From Dehalococcoidia bacterium (GTDB taxonomy: Bacteria; Chloroflexota; Dehalococcoidia; UBA2979): a stretch of 9,656 bases of DNA. The DNA lies in assembly GCA_018700215.1 (NCBI GenBank), contig JABIST010000356.1, forward strand, positions 1 through 9,656, written 5' to 3'. The position numbers were made by a program, and so were the translations under genes. Positions 4,653-9,656 of this stretch are shown here, one piece after another. Within the stretch, counting starts at the first letter, position 1; each line of letters starts with the position of its first letter. Below the pieces are notes generated by a model. That model was given only the letters and a program-made list of their open reading frames with translations. It was not told where the DNA came from and made no database searches.

Positions 4653-6962
4653 ATGGCGCAGTACGCGGACGAATACACCTCCGAGCAGGATGCCTATCGG
4701 GCGTGGCAGCAGGAGCAGGCGCGACGGGCGGCGCAGGCGGAGGCCGCGGCGCGCGCTCGAGCCCGGGAGCAGGCGGAGGCAGCAGCGCGGGCGGAGGCGG
4801 CGGCACGGGAGCGAGCGGCGGCAGCGGCGAGGGCAGCGGAAGAGGCGCGAGCACGAGCGGCTGCACAGGCGCAGGCGGAGGCGCGGGCACGAGCACAGGA
4901 GCAAGCGGAAGCGACGGCACGTCAGCAGGCGTCGGAGCGCGAGCGTGCGGCGGCGCAGGCGAGGGCGGCCGAACAGGCTCGGGCACGGGCGGCGGCACAG
5001 GCCGCGCAGGCGCAGGCAGCGGCACAGGCGCGAGCACGGGAGCAGGCAGAGGCGGCGGCACGCGCGGAGGTTGCGGCACGGGAGCGTGCGGCGGTGGAGG
5101 CGAGAGCGGCAGCAGAGGCGCGCGAGCGAGCCGCGGCGCAGGCCGCGCAGGCAGAGGCGGCCACGCGGGCACGAATGCAGGAAGAGGCAGAGGCGGCGGC
5201 ACGTGCAGAGGCCGCGGCGCGCGAGCGTGCAGCGGTGGGGGCCGCGGCAGCGGGGCAAGCACGAGCAGCAGAGCAGGCCGCAGCAGCGGCGGAAGCGCTG
5301 GCCGCGGAGCAGGCACGGGCGGCAGCAGAAGCACGAGCAGCAGAGCAGGCACGGGCAGCACGACCGACGGTGGACGGTCCGCCTCCGCGCGGCACGGCGG
5401 CGTACGACGCCTATCTGCGGGAGATGCTGAACGCGACGACGCAGGGGATTGCACCGGGCGTCGGTTCTGTGTCGGAGCCGGGTGAGCCTGCACGTCGGAC
5501 GGCGCCGAAGGAGCTGACGCTGGCGGAGAAGTTGCGGGATGGGTTTGTCCCGGGGAGCGGGTCGGTGGTGACGCCGCCGGCGGTGGATAAGGCTCCTGTG
5601 ATCGGTCCGCCTCCGCGCGGTACGGCGGCGTACGACGCGTATCTGCGGGAGATGCTCAACGCGACGACTCAGGGAGTTGCGCCGGGCGTCGGATCGCCGT
5701 CGGTAGCCGGTGAGCCCGCGCGTCGGACGGGGCCGAGGGAGCTGACGTTGGCGGAGAAGCTGCGCGACGGATTCATTCCCGAGAGCGGAGCGAGGGTGAC
5801 TCCGCCTGCGAGGGTTCGGGAGGTGCCCGCCGACGGTCCGCCTCCGCGCGGTACGGCGGCGTATGAGGCGTATCTGCGAGAGATGCTGAACGCGACACCG
5901 CAAGGGATTGCGCCTGGCGTCGGATCACTGTCGGAGCCGGGTGAGCCGGCGCGTCCGGAGGGGGCGCGGGAGCTGACGTTGGCGGAGAAGTTGCGGGATG
6001 GGTTTGTTCCGGTGTCGGACGGGTCCCGGGAGTCTCGTGTGCCGTCGATCGGTGATTTGAGCGAGAGAGAGAAGCGCCTGCTCCGAAATATGGAGCGCGT
6101 GCCGGCGAGTGGGCAAGGGAATCCAGAGGATGAGGATGCCGACGGTTTCGACCCGATCGGATGGGGGTTCGGGTTGGCGAGCCGGGGAGTGGATCTGGGT
6201 ATCGACGGAGCGAAAGCTGGTATTGACCTCGGGATCGATGCGGGAAGACTGCCATTTGAACTAGGGGACGATGCCCTTGGCTTCGGACTCGATTTTGCCG
6301 ATACGGCCTACGACTACGCGCTAGACGTACCAGGTGACGCCTATGACTACGGGCTCGATCGTGCGGGCGACCTCGTGGAACTGTCGGAACTGCTTGGCAG
6401 AGAGGGCGAGGCGGGGCTCCGAGCGATTGGTTCGGAACTGGGCGAGATTGATGACATTGGAGGTCTAAACGGTCTTCGCGAGCGAGTGCACCAGTCGCTT
6501 CTCGGGGCGGCGACGGGGCGACCCAAGCCATGGATCTTGGGTGAGGCGCTACTCAACCGGGAACTCCCTGACGCTTCCGACGGGATGGCGTGGCGAGCAC
6601 TTCAAGGATTGCTAGGGAACGAGACGTACAGCGGCGACGACCATCCCCTCATCGGTGCGTTCCCTGAGGGCTCAGCCGTGCGGGACATTGGTGATCCGTT
6701 GTTGGAGTGGGTCACCGATCCGTCTGTGGTGACTGCTGGTGTTGTTGGAGCTCGCACGGGTGCAGCGGGAGGTCCATGGGGCATGGTAGGTGGTGCTCTG
6801 AGTGCAGTAGGAACCGAGCTGCTCTGGGAGTTGAGCTCTGAGGATTCGGAGCTGGCAGAAGCGCTGGATGAACATCTGGTCGATCCGACCGGAGAGTCCC
6901 TGCGTCGCCTCAATGAGCACTTTGGCCGGGTGTTCAATCAGAGTCGATGGTTGCCGCGATAG
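4653..6962 (+). CDS. Large mosaic protein: Ala-rich coiled coil, 76-aa repeats, 11-mer repeats, Gly-rich hydrophobic C-terminus
   Basis: I do not recognise this 769-residue protein. It has no signal peptide. Residues 21-238 are almost only Ala, Arg, Glu and Gln, a long charged coiled coil built from four imperfect 43-49-residue units. Residues 242-466 hold three 76-77-residue repeats (GPPPRGTAAY, LREMLNAT, QGIAPGVGS, ELTLAEKLRDGF). Residues 503-579 are seven exact 11-residue amphipathic repeats. A globular-looking part follows, then a Gly/Ala-rich hydrophobic stretch at about 691-725 with G-x-x-x-G spacing and an acidic helical tail. AAGGAG 8 nt upstream sets the start. Other frames stay open through the coiled coil, but only this one runs into the repeats and C-terminus. 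The gene stands alone on + and faces two small membrane proteins on -. A colicin-like or polymorphic toxin, a phage-type internal structural protein, or a cell-envelope scaffold are all possible. G+C drops visibly after about 6060. Confidence 0.85.
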   Translation: MAQYADEYTSEQDAYRAWQQEQARRAAQAEAAARARAREQAEAAARAEAAARERAAAAARAAEEARARAAAQAQAEARARAQEQAEATARQQASERERAAAQARAAEQARARAAAQAAQAQAAAQARAREQAEAAARAEVAARERAAVEARAAAEARERAAAQAAQAEAATRARMQEEAEAAARAEAAARERAAVGAAAAGQARAAEQAAAAAEALAAEQARAAAEARAAEQARAARPTVDGPPPRGTAAYDAYLREMLNATTQGIAPGVGSVSEPGEPARRTAPKELTLAEKLRDGFVPGSGSVVTPPAVDKAPVIGPPPRGTAAYDAYLREMLNATTQGVAPGVGSPSVAGEPARRTGPRELTLAEKLRDGFIPESGARVTPPARVREVPADGPPPRGTAAYEAYLREMLNATPQGIAPGVGSLSEPGEPARPEGARELTLAEKLRDGFVPVSDGSRESRVPSIGDLSEREKRLLRNMERVPASGQGNPEDEDADGFDPIGWGFGLASRGVDLGIDGAKAGIDLGIDAGRLPFELGDDALGFGLDFADTAYDYALDVPGDAYDYGLDRAGDLVELSELLGREGEAGLRAIGSELGEIDDIGGLNGLRERVHQSLLGAATGRPKPWILGEALLNRELPDASDGMAWRALQGLLGNETYSGDDHPLIGAFPEGSAVRDIGDPLLEWVTDPSVVTAGVVGARTGAAGGPWGMVGGALSAVGTELLWELSSEDSELAEALDEHLVDPTGESLRRLNEHFGRVFNQSRWLPR
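4728..5276 (+). repeat. Four imperfect 43-49-residue coiled-coil units
   Basis: Residues 26-68, 69-112, 113-159 and 160-208 of the mosaic protein align as units that begin A(A)AQA, carry an (E)QAEA block, then RERAA, and mostly end in EARAR/EQARAR. Units 3 and 4 are the closest pair, sharing EAAARAE-x-AARERAAV. The unit lengths (43, 44, 47, 49) drift, as expected from slippage or unequal recombination in low-complexity GC-rich DNA. A run of simpler Ala-rich helix follows to about residue 238. Confidence 0.7.
5376..6011 (+). repeat. Three tandem 76-77-residue repeats in the mosaic protein
   Basis: Units begin at 5376, 5604 and 5835 (spacing 228 and 231 nt); the third is traceable to about 6011. 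Each starts with the codons for GPPPRGTAAY, followed by AYLREMLNAT, QG-x-APGVGS, GEPAR and ELTLAEKLRDGF-x-P. DNA identity is high at both ends of the unit and drops in the Pro/Val-rich linker. The two conserved blocks are probably short helices joined by flexible loops. I know no named family with this pattern. Confidence 0.85.
6159..6389 (+). repeat. Seven in-phase 11-residue (hendecad) repeats
   Basis: Residues 503-579 split without gaps into seven 11-mers: GWGFGLASRGV, DLGIDGAKAGI, DLGIDAGRLPF, ELGDDALGFGL, DFADTAYDYAL, DVPGDAYDYGL, DRAGDLVELSE. Units 2-7 begin with an acidic residue, and units 1-6 end with a hydrophobic one. An 11-residue period equals three helical turns, as in amphipathic helices of apolipoproteins, synucleins and LEA proteins, or right-handed coiled coils. 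Codons differ between units, so the period is kept at protein level rather than by recent DNA duplication. Confidence 0.8.
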
Positions 6963-7070
6963 GCCCGGCGATCCTTCATGGCTAGTGATGATGGTCGAGG
7001 TTCGGGCCCGATCCGCTAACCGTGCGACCCGCGCTGCAGAGTGCACTATCCACGTATCCCTCGAAGTGCT

Positions 7071-7376
7071 TCAGCCGGCGGCATCCCGTCTGAAGCGGCC
7101 CCTAGCAGAGGTGAAGATCCTCACCGCGATCCCCGCGGCCAGGAATGGGGCGGCGACGAAACCTCCGAAGATTAGGACGAAGTCGATGATGGTGATCCCG
7201 GTGATCGATGCGTCGATCTCTATCAGCCAATCGAAGGTTCGCAGCGCCACAAAGAGCGTCACGAAGAAGCTGACCTGAGAGATCAGTTTTTCTCCGGAGG
7301 TCTCCAGAGGGGGACTCAGTTTTCGCCGTAGCGCCTGAATTCGTCCCGTGCGGGCATCTCCATAGTTAGCGTTCAT
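7071..7376 (-). CDS. Small two-helix membrane protein A (101 aa)
   Basis: Function not recognised. The protein has a basic N-terminal part (RTGRIQALRRKL, 9-20), a hydrophobic segment at about 31-52 containing FFVTLFVALRTFDW, a short loop, and a second hydrophobic segment at about 61-88, ending in an Arg-rich tail. Two inner-membrane helices with both ends in the cytoplasm fit the positive-inside rule. I chose the ATG at 7376-7374 because AGGGGG lies 9 nt upstream. The frame stays open to a GTG at 7454, which has no such site. It aligns with the 102-aa protein at 7590-7898: FFxxxFV and a following Asp fall at the same spacing. It is convergent with the mosaic protein, 108 nt away. An immunity or partner role for that protein is a guess from context. 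Confidence 0.6.
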   Translation of the reverse strand: MNANYGDARTGRIQALRRKLSPPLETSGEKLISQVSFFVTLFVALRTFDWLIEIDASITGITIIDFVLIFGGFVAAPFLAAGIAVRIFTSARGRFRRDAAG

Positions 7377-7385
7377 TGCCGTCAG

Positions 7386-7391
7386 CCCCCT
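7386..7391 (-). promoter_or_regulatory. Ribosome binding site for membrane protein A
   Basis: AGGGGG on the minus strand lies 9 nt before the ATG at 7376. It is the reason for choosing the 101-residue form over a longer GTG-start form. Confidence 0.5.
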
Positions 7392-7498
7392 GCATCGCCA
7401 CCCCGAACCATGCTGTGGACCCTTGTATTGCAGTACCAGATTGACCAAGACCACGAGTCTAACCGATACCTGACGAGGCAGGCCATCCGGGAGGGGAG

Positions 7499-7567
7499 AG
7501 TACGACGCAGGGGATTGCGTCGGGGGTTGGCTCGTTCTCGGAGGCGGGCGAGGTTCACACCTCGAGA
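7499..7567 (+). pseudogene. Broken fragment of the 76-aa repeat
   Basis: Read on +, this stretch gives STTQGIASGVGSFSEAGE, the same as the NATTQGIAPGVGSVSEPGE block of the first repeat in the mosaic protein. Between 7502-7552 and 5436-5486, 41 of 51 bases match by my count, including 17 identical bases at the left end, and 14 of 17 residues match. It has no start codon, stops at TGA 7610, and its upstream flank matches only loosely with a frame-breaking length change. It is therefore a leftover of a second copy of the repeat gene. It lies between the two small membrane protein genes in the 213-nt gap. Confidence 0.75.
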
Positions 7568-7589
7568 CTTGCGGCTTGGGTCGACTCGA

Positions 7590-7898
7590 TCAGCGTGAGT
7601 TCAGCGCTCTGAGTGCCGAGATCACGACAGTGTAGAGGCCAAACAGTGCGAAGGAGATGAGGGCCACGACCGCAAACCAAAGAGTAAATGATGCCGGAAG
7701 ATCGAACCGGATGTTTCCGGTGTCGACGATACGCAGGGGTCTCAGATCAAAGGCGTCTATCAGCCACATCGAGACGAAGACGCCGGAAAAGAAGGCTGCG
7801 TGCCCGCCACGGGTCGCCCAGGTTGCTCGGAGCTGGGCTCGGACTCGTTGCACTGCTGTCCTCCAACCGCGGGTCGCAGGTCCGCCTAGAACGGTCAT
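7590..7898 (-). CDS. Small two-helix membrane protein B (102 aa), paralogue of A
   Basis: Function not recognised. A strongly basic N-terminal part (residues 10-30, many Arg) precedes a hydrophobic segment at about 34-50 (AAFFSGVFVSMWLIDAF), a polar loop of about 18 residues, and a long hydrophobic segment at about 69-96. Size (102 versus 101 aa), topology and the FFxxxFVxxxxxxD spacing match protein A, so the two are probably paralogues that have diverged far. The ATG at 7898 has only a weak upstream AGG; no better in-frame start is visible. It begins 45 nt after the tautomerase stop on the same strand and could be read from the same transcript. Its link to the mosaic protein comes only from position and the repeat fragment beside it. 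Confidence 0.6.
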   Translation of the reverse strand: MTVLGGPATRGWRTAVQRVRAQLRATWATRGGHAAFFSGVFVSMWLIDAFDLRPLRIVDTGNIRFDLPASFTLWFAVVALISFALFGLYTVVISALRALNSR

Positions 7899-7943
7899 CC
7901 TAACCGACGTCTGACGACACGATGGCGGTGGCGCAGGTCGATT

Positions 7944-8306
7944 CTACCGAAGCAACTCTCCGCCGAATGCCACGCGGCCTCTTCCCGGCGGCTCGTAGAT
8001 GACGTGGACGTGCTCGACGTCGCGGCCGGTGACCTCAGCGATGGCCGAGGCGAGGGCTGCGGCTTCGATCGCGAGTTCGTCGGGGGTGCCGAGGTCGGCT
8101 TTGATGATGGTGACGAGGACAGGGTGGGCGCCGGCGTAAGCGTCGCCGTTCTCGGCGTATTCGGCGGGGGAGAGGGAGCGAAGGCGGACCCAGGTGCCGT
8201 TGGGCTCGGATCCGAGGACGTTGCCGGCGGCATCGGCGATCTGGCGGGCGAGGCCTTCGGGGGGTGGGGCGCCGTCGCCGACGAGGTCGATGTCGAGGAT
8301 CGGCAT
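7944..8306 (-). CDS. Tautomerase-superfamily protein (Pro-1, 4-OT/MIF type)
   Basis: The 120-residue protein starts Met-Pro-Ile-Leu-Asp. In the tautomerase superfamily the Met is removed and Pro-1 is the catalytic base. The pattern fits two beta-alpha-beta halves: strand PILDIDLVG, helix LARQIADAAGNVLG (about 19-32), strand WVRLRSLSPAEYAENG (39-54, with Arg41 and Arg43 as candidate substrate-binding residues), then strand VLVTIIKADLG, helix ELAIEAAALASAIAEVTG, and strand VEHVHVIYEPPG. The length is that of the MIF, CHMI or cis-CaaD branches rather than the 60-residue 4-OT. Possible roles are keto-enol isomerisation or hydrolytic chemistry on a small acid. It follows the CoA-transferase by 14 nt, so the two are probably co-transcribed and may act on the same compound. 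The frame is open further upstream into the CoA-transferase, but the Met-Pro start is decisive. Confidence 0.8.
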   Translation of the reverse strand: MPILDIDLVGDGAPPPEGLARQIADAAGNVLGSEPNGTWVRLRSLSPAEYAENGDAYAGAHPVLVTIIKADLGTPDELAIEAAALASAIAEVTGRDVEHVHVIYEPPGRGRVAFGGELLR

Positions 8307-8320
8307 CGGCGGGTGGCGGC

Positions 8321-9604
8321 TCAGAGGCCCTGGGGCGTATCGGCGATCAGGCCGGATTCGGCCATCGCGCCGATTTCGGCGGAGGTGTAGCCGGCGACTT
8401 CGTTGAGCACCTCGACGTTGTGCTGGCCGAAGCAGGGGGCGGGGCCGAGCGTGGCGATGGGGCGGCGGGCCATGCGCCAGACGGGGCGGGTGGAGAGCTG
8501 CTTGCCGGCGGCGGGGTGGTCGTAGGTGAGGAAGGCCTCGCGCGCGGCGAGGTGTTCGTCGTACTTGAGCATGCGCGGCGTGAGCACGGAGGAGGCGGCG
8601 ACGCCGGCTGCCTGGAGCTGCTCGGAGGCTTCGTCGGCGTCGCGGCCACGCGCCCATTCGGCGATGACGGCGTCGATCTCGTCCTGGGCGGCGACGCGAC
8701 CGGCGAGAGTGGTGTAGGCGTCGTCATCGAGGCGGGCGTTGCCGAGCACGGAGCGGAGGCCGGCCCACGCCTCGTCAGTGTCGACGGCGACGGCGAGGTA
8801 GGTGTCGACGATCTCGGCGACCGGCTCGCCGTCGATGCCGAGCTGGACGCGCGGTTCGGTGTCGCGGGTGCGGTAGACGCCGTGGGGGGCCATCCAGGGG
8901 TCGCGGTTGCCGATCCTCGTGGGGAGCGGGTCGCCGATCGCCTCGGCGAGGATGTACTCGCCGACGAGGCCGACGATGCCATCGCGCTGGGGGACGACGA
9001 TGTAGCAGCCCTCGTTCGTGCGCTCGCGTCGGTGGAGTGCGACGGCGACGGCGCCAGCGGTGGTGGTGCCGGAGACGGGGTCGCCGTAGGAGATGCCGCT
9101 CTTGTGCGGCGGGCCGCCCTCGTAGCCCTGGAGCGCGACGAGGCCGCCCATCTGCTCGATGGTGGGGCCGTAGCCGACGCGGGCGGCATCGGGGCCTTCG
9201 TGGCCGAAGCCGGGCATGGAGACGTAGATCAGTTTCGGGTTCAGCTCGTGGAGCTGGTCATAGCCGAGCCCGAGCCGATCGGCGACGCCGGAGCTCCAGT
9301 TCTCGACGAAGACATCGGCGGTGGCGAGGATGCGCTTGAGCGCCGCGGCGCCCTCGGGCTGCTGGAGGTCGATCGCGAGGCCACGCTTGTTGCGGTTGTA
9401 CTCGTTGAAGTAGGCGCTGAGGTTGACGCTCTCCGCGGTGGCGACGCCGCCGAGGCCGCGGACGGAGTCCGGGAACGCTGGGCCCTCGATCTTGATGACG
9501 TCGGCACCGAGGTCGCCGAGGATGCGCGCGCAGATCGGCCCCGCCCAGATGTGCGAGAAGTCGAGGACGCGCAGGCCCTCCAGCGGGCGTGTCGGCGTGC
9601 TCAT
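8321..9604 (-). CDS. CaiB/BaiF-family (family III) CoA-transferase, catalytic Asp present
   Basis: The 427-residue protein shows the family layout clearly: LEGLRVLDFSHIWAGPICAR (8-27) with GADVIKIEGP (33-42), YNRNKRGLAIDLQQPEG (69-85), FVENWSSGVADRLGLGYDQL (99-118), YVSMPGFGHEGP (127-138), and SYGDPVSGTTTAG with Asp175 four residues before Gly179, the catalytic position. HRRERTNEGCYIVV follows, where the usual TG-x-GQ is TNEGC. The C-terminal GPAPCFGQHNVEVLNEVAGYT (about 391-411) is the family tail. It transfers CoA to or from a carboxylic acid, or acts as an acyl-CoA racemase; the substrate is unknown. A G-rich run ends about 6 nt before the ATG. The start overlaps a likely upstream stop as ATGA, and the tautomerase gene follows, so this is a second, separate acyl-CoA operon convergent to the left one. 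Confidence 0.9.
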   Translation of the reverse strand: MSTPTRPLEGLRVLDFSHIWAGPICARILGDLGADVIKIEGPAFPDSVRGLGGVATAESVNLSAYFNEYNRNKRGLAIDLQQPEGAAALKRILATADVFVENWSSGVADRLGLGYDQLHELNPKLIYVSMPGFGHEGPDAARVGYGPTIEQMGGLVALQGYEGGPPHKSGISYGDPVSGTTTAGAVAVALHRRERTNEGCYIVVPQRDGIVGLVGEYILAEAIGDPLPTRIGNRDPWMAPHGVYRTRDTEPRVQLGIDGEPVAEIVDTYLAVAVDTDEAWAGLRSVLGNARLDDDAYTTLAGRVAAQDEIDAVIAEWARGRDADEASEQLQAAGVAASSVLTPRMLKYDEHLAAREAFLTYDHPAAGKQLSTRPVWRMARRPIATLGPAPCFGQHNVEVLNEVAGYTSAEIGAMAESGLIADTPQGL

Positions 9605-9656
9605 CGCGCACCCCCCGTGGCGTCGGCGCGCTCCTCGGCCGCGACCGCGCCGAGGA
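9601..9656 (-). CDS. Probable 3' end of an upstream gene, cut by the window edge
   Basis: In the minus-strand frame ending with TGA at 9603-9601 the last codons read LGAVAAEERADATGGAR. The stop overlaps the CoA-transferase ATG as ATGA, the same junction type as in the left operon. Too little is present to name it. An untranslated leader is the alternative. Confidence 0.4.
   Translation of the reverse strand, partial: LGAVAAEERADATGGAR

Noticed and set aside
4590..5903. A 437-codon minus-strand frame with an Arg/Cys/Leu-rich product, plus Gly-rich and Arg-rich frames on + over the same stretch
   Set aside because: They mirror the low-complexity coiled-coil DNA and do not extend into a sensible domain. 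The + frame from 4653 has a good ribosome site and continues through the repeats.
7002..7011. Perfect 10-bp palindrome TCGGGCCCGA in the gap after the mosaic gene
   Set aside because: There is no loop, no T-run and no second copy; a short GC palindrome is expected by chance here.
7068..7096. Inverted repeat GCTTCAG / CTGAAGC with a 15-nt loop over the stop codon of membrane protein A
   Set aside because: The stem is short, overlaps the coding end and lacks a T-run on the minus strand, so it is not supported as a terminator.
6868..7278. A 136-codon + frame overlapping the end of the mosaic gene
   Set aside because: No ribosome site or domain. It is antisense to the membrane protein at 7071-7376, whose hydrophobic pattern and start site are better.
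7377..7454. Longer 127-residue form of membrane protein A starting at GTG 7454
   Set aside because: No purine-rich site precedes that GTG, whereas AGGGGG precedes the ATG at 7376. The shorter form also matches the size of its paralogue.

Overview
The window is high-GC bacterial DNA with GTG as well as ATG starts, purine-rich ribosome sites and tightly packed genes. Such gene content (many family III CoA-transferases with crotonase and hotdog-fold genes) is common in Chloroflexota such as SAR202/Dehalococcoidia, in Actinomycetota and in some Proteobacteria. The sequence alone does not settle the phylum. I see no rRNA, tRNA, CRISPR array, transposase or integrase.

Left part (1-4544, + strand): an acyl-CoA catabolic operon. 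In order it holds the 3' end of a CaiB/BaiF-family CoA-transferase, a double-hotdog MaoC-like protein, two tandem CaiB/BaiF CoA-transferases and a crotonase-fold protein. The last three overlap by 4 nt each (GTGA, ATGA), so translation is probably coupled. The first of the tandem transferases lacks the catalytic Asp that its partner keeps. The crotonase lacks both catalytic Glu residues of classical enoyl-CoA hydratase. The likely overall job is activating a carboxylic acid by CoA transfer and then modifying the acyl-CoA; the substrate cannot be read from the sequence.

Middle part (4653-7898): an accessory-looking region. A 769-residue mosaic protein on + has an Ala/Arg/Glu/Gln coiled coil of about 230 residues, three 76-77-residue repeats, seven exact 11-residue amphipathic repeats and a Gly-rich hydrophobic C-terminal stretch. 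Facing it on the - strand are two small paralogous two-helix membrane proteins (101 and 102 aa). Between them lies a broken fragment of the 76-residue repeat. The arrangement resembles a pore-forming colicin-type or polymorphic toxin with membrane immunity proteins and a displaced cassette. This is a hypothesis; a structural or phage-like role is the main alternative.

Right part (7944-9656, - strand): a further CaiB/BaiF CoA-transferase with intact catalytic Asp, followed 14 nt later by a Pro-1 tautomerase-superfamily gene. The CoA-transferase start overlaps by 4 nt what looks like the last codons of another gene that enters from the right edge.
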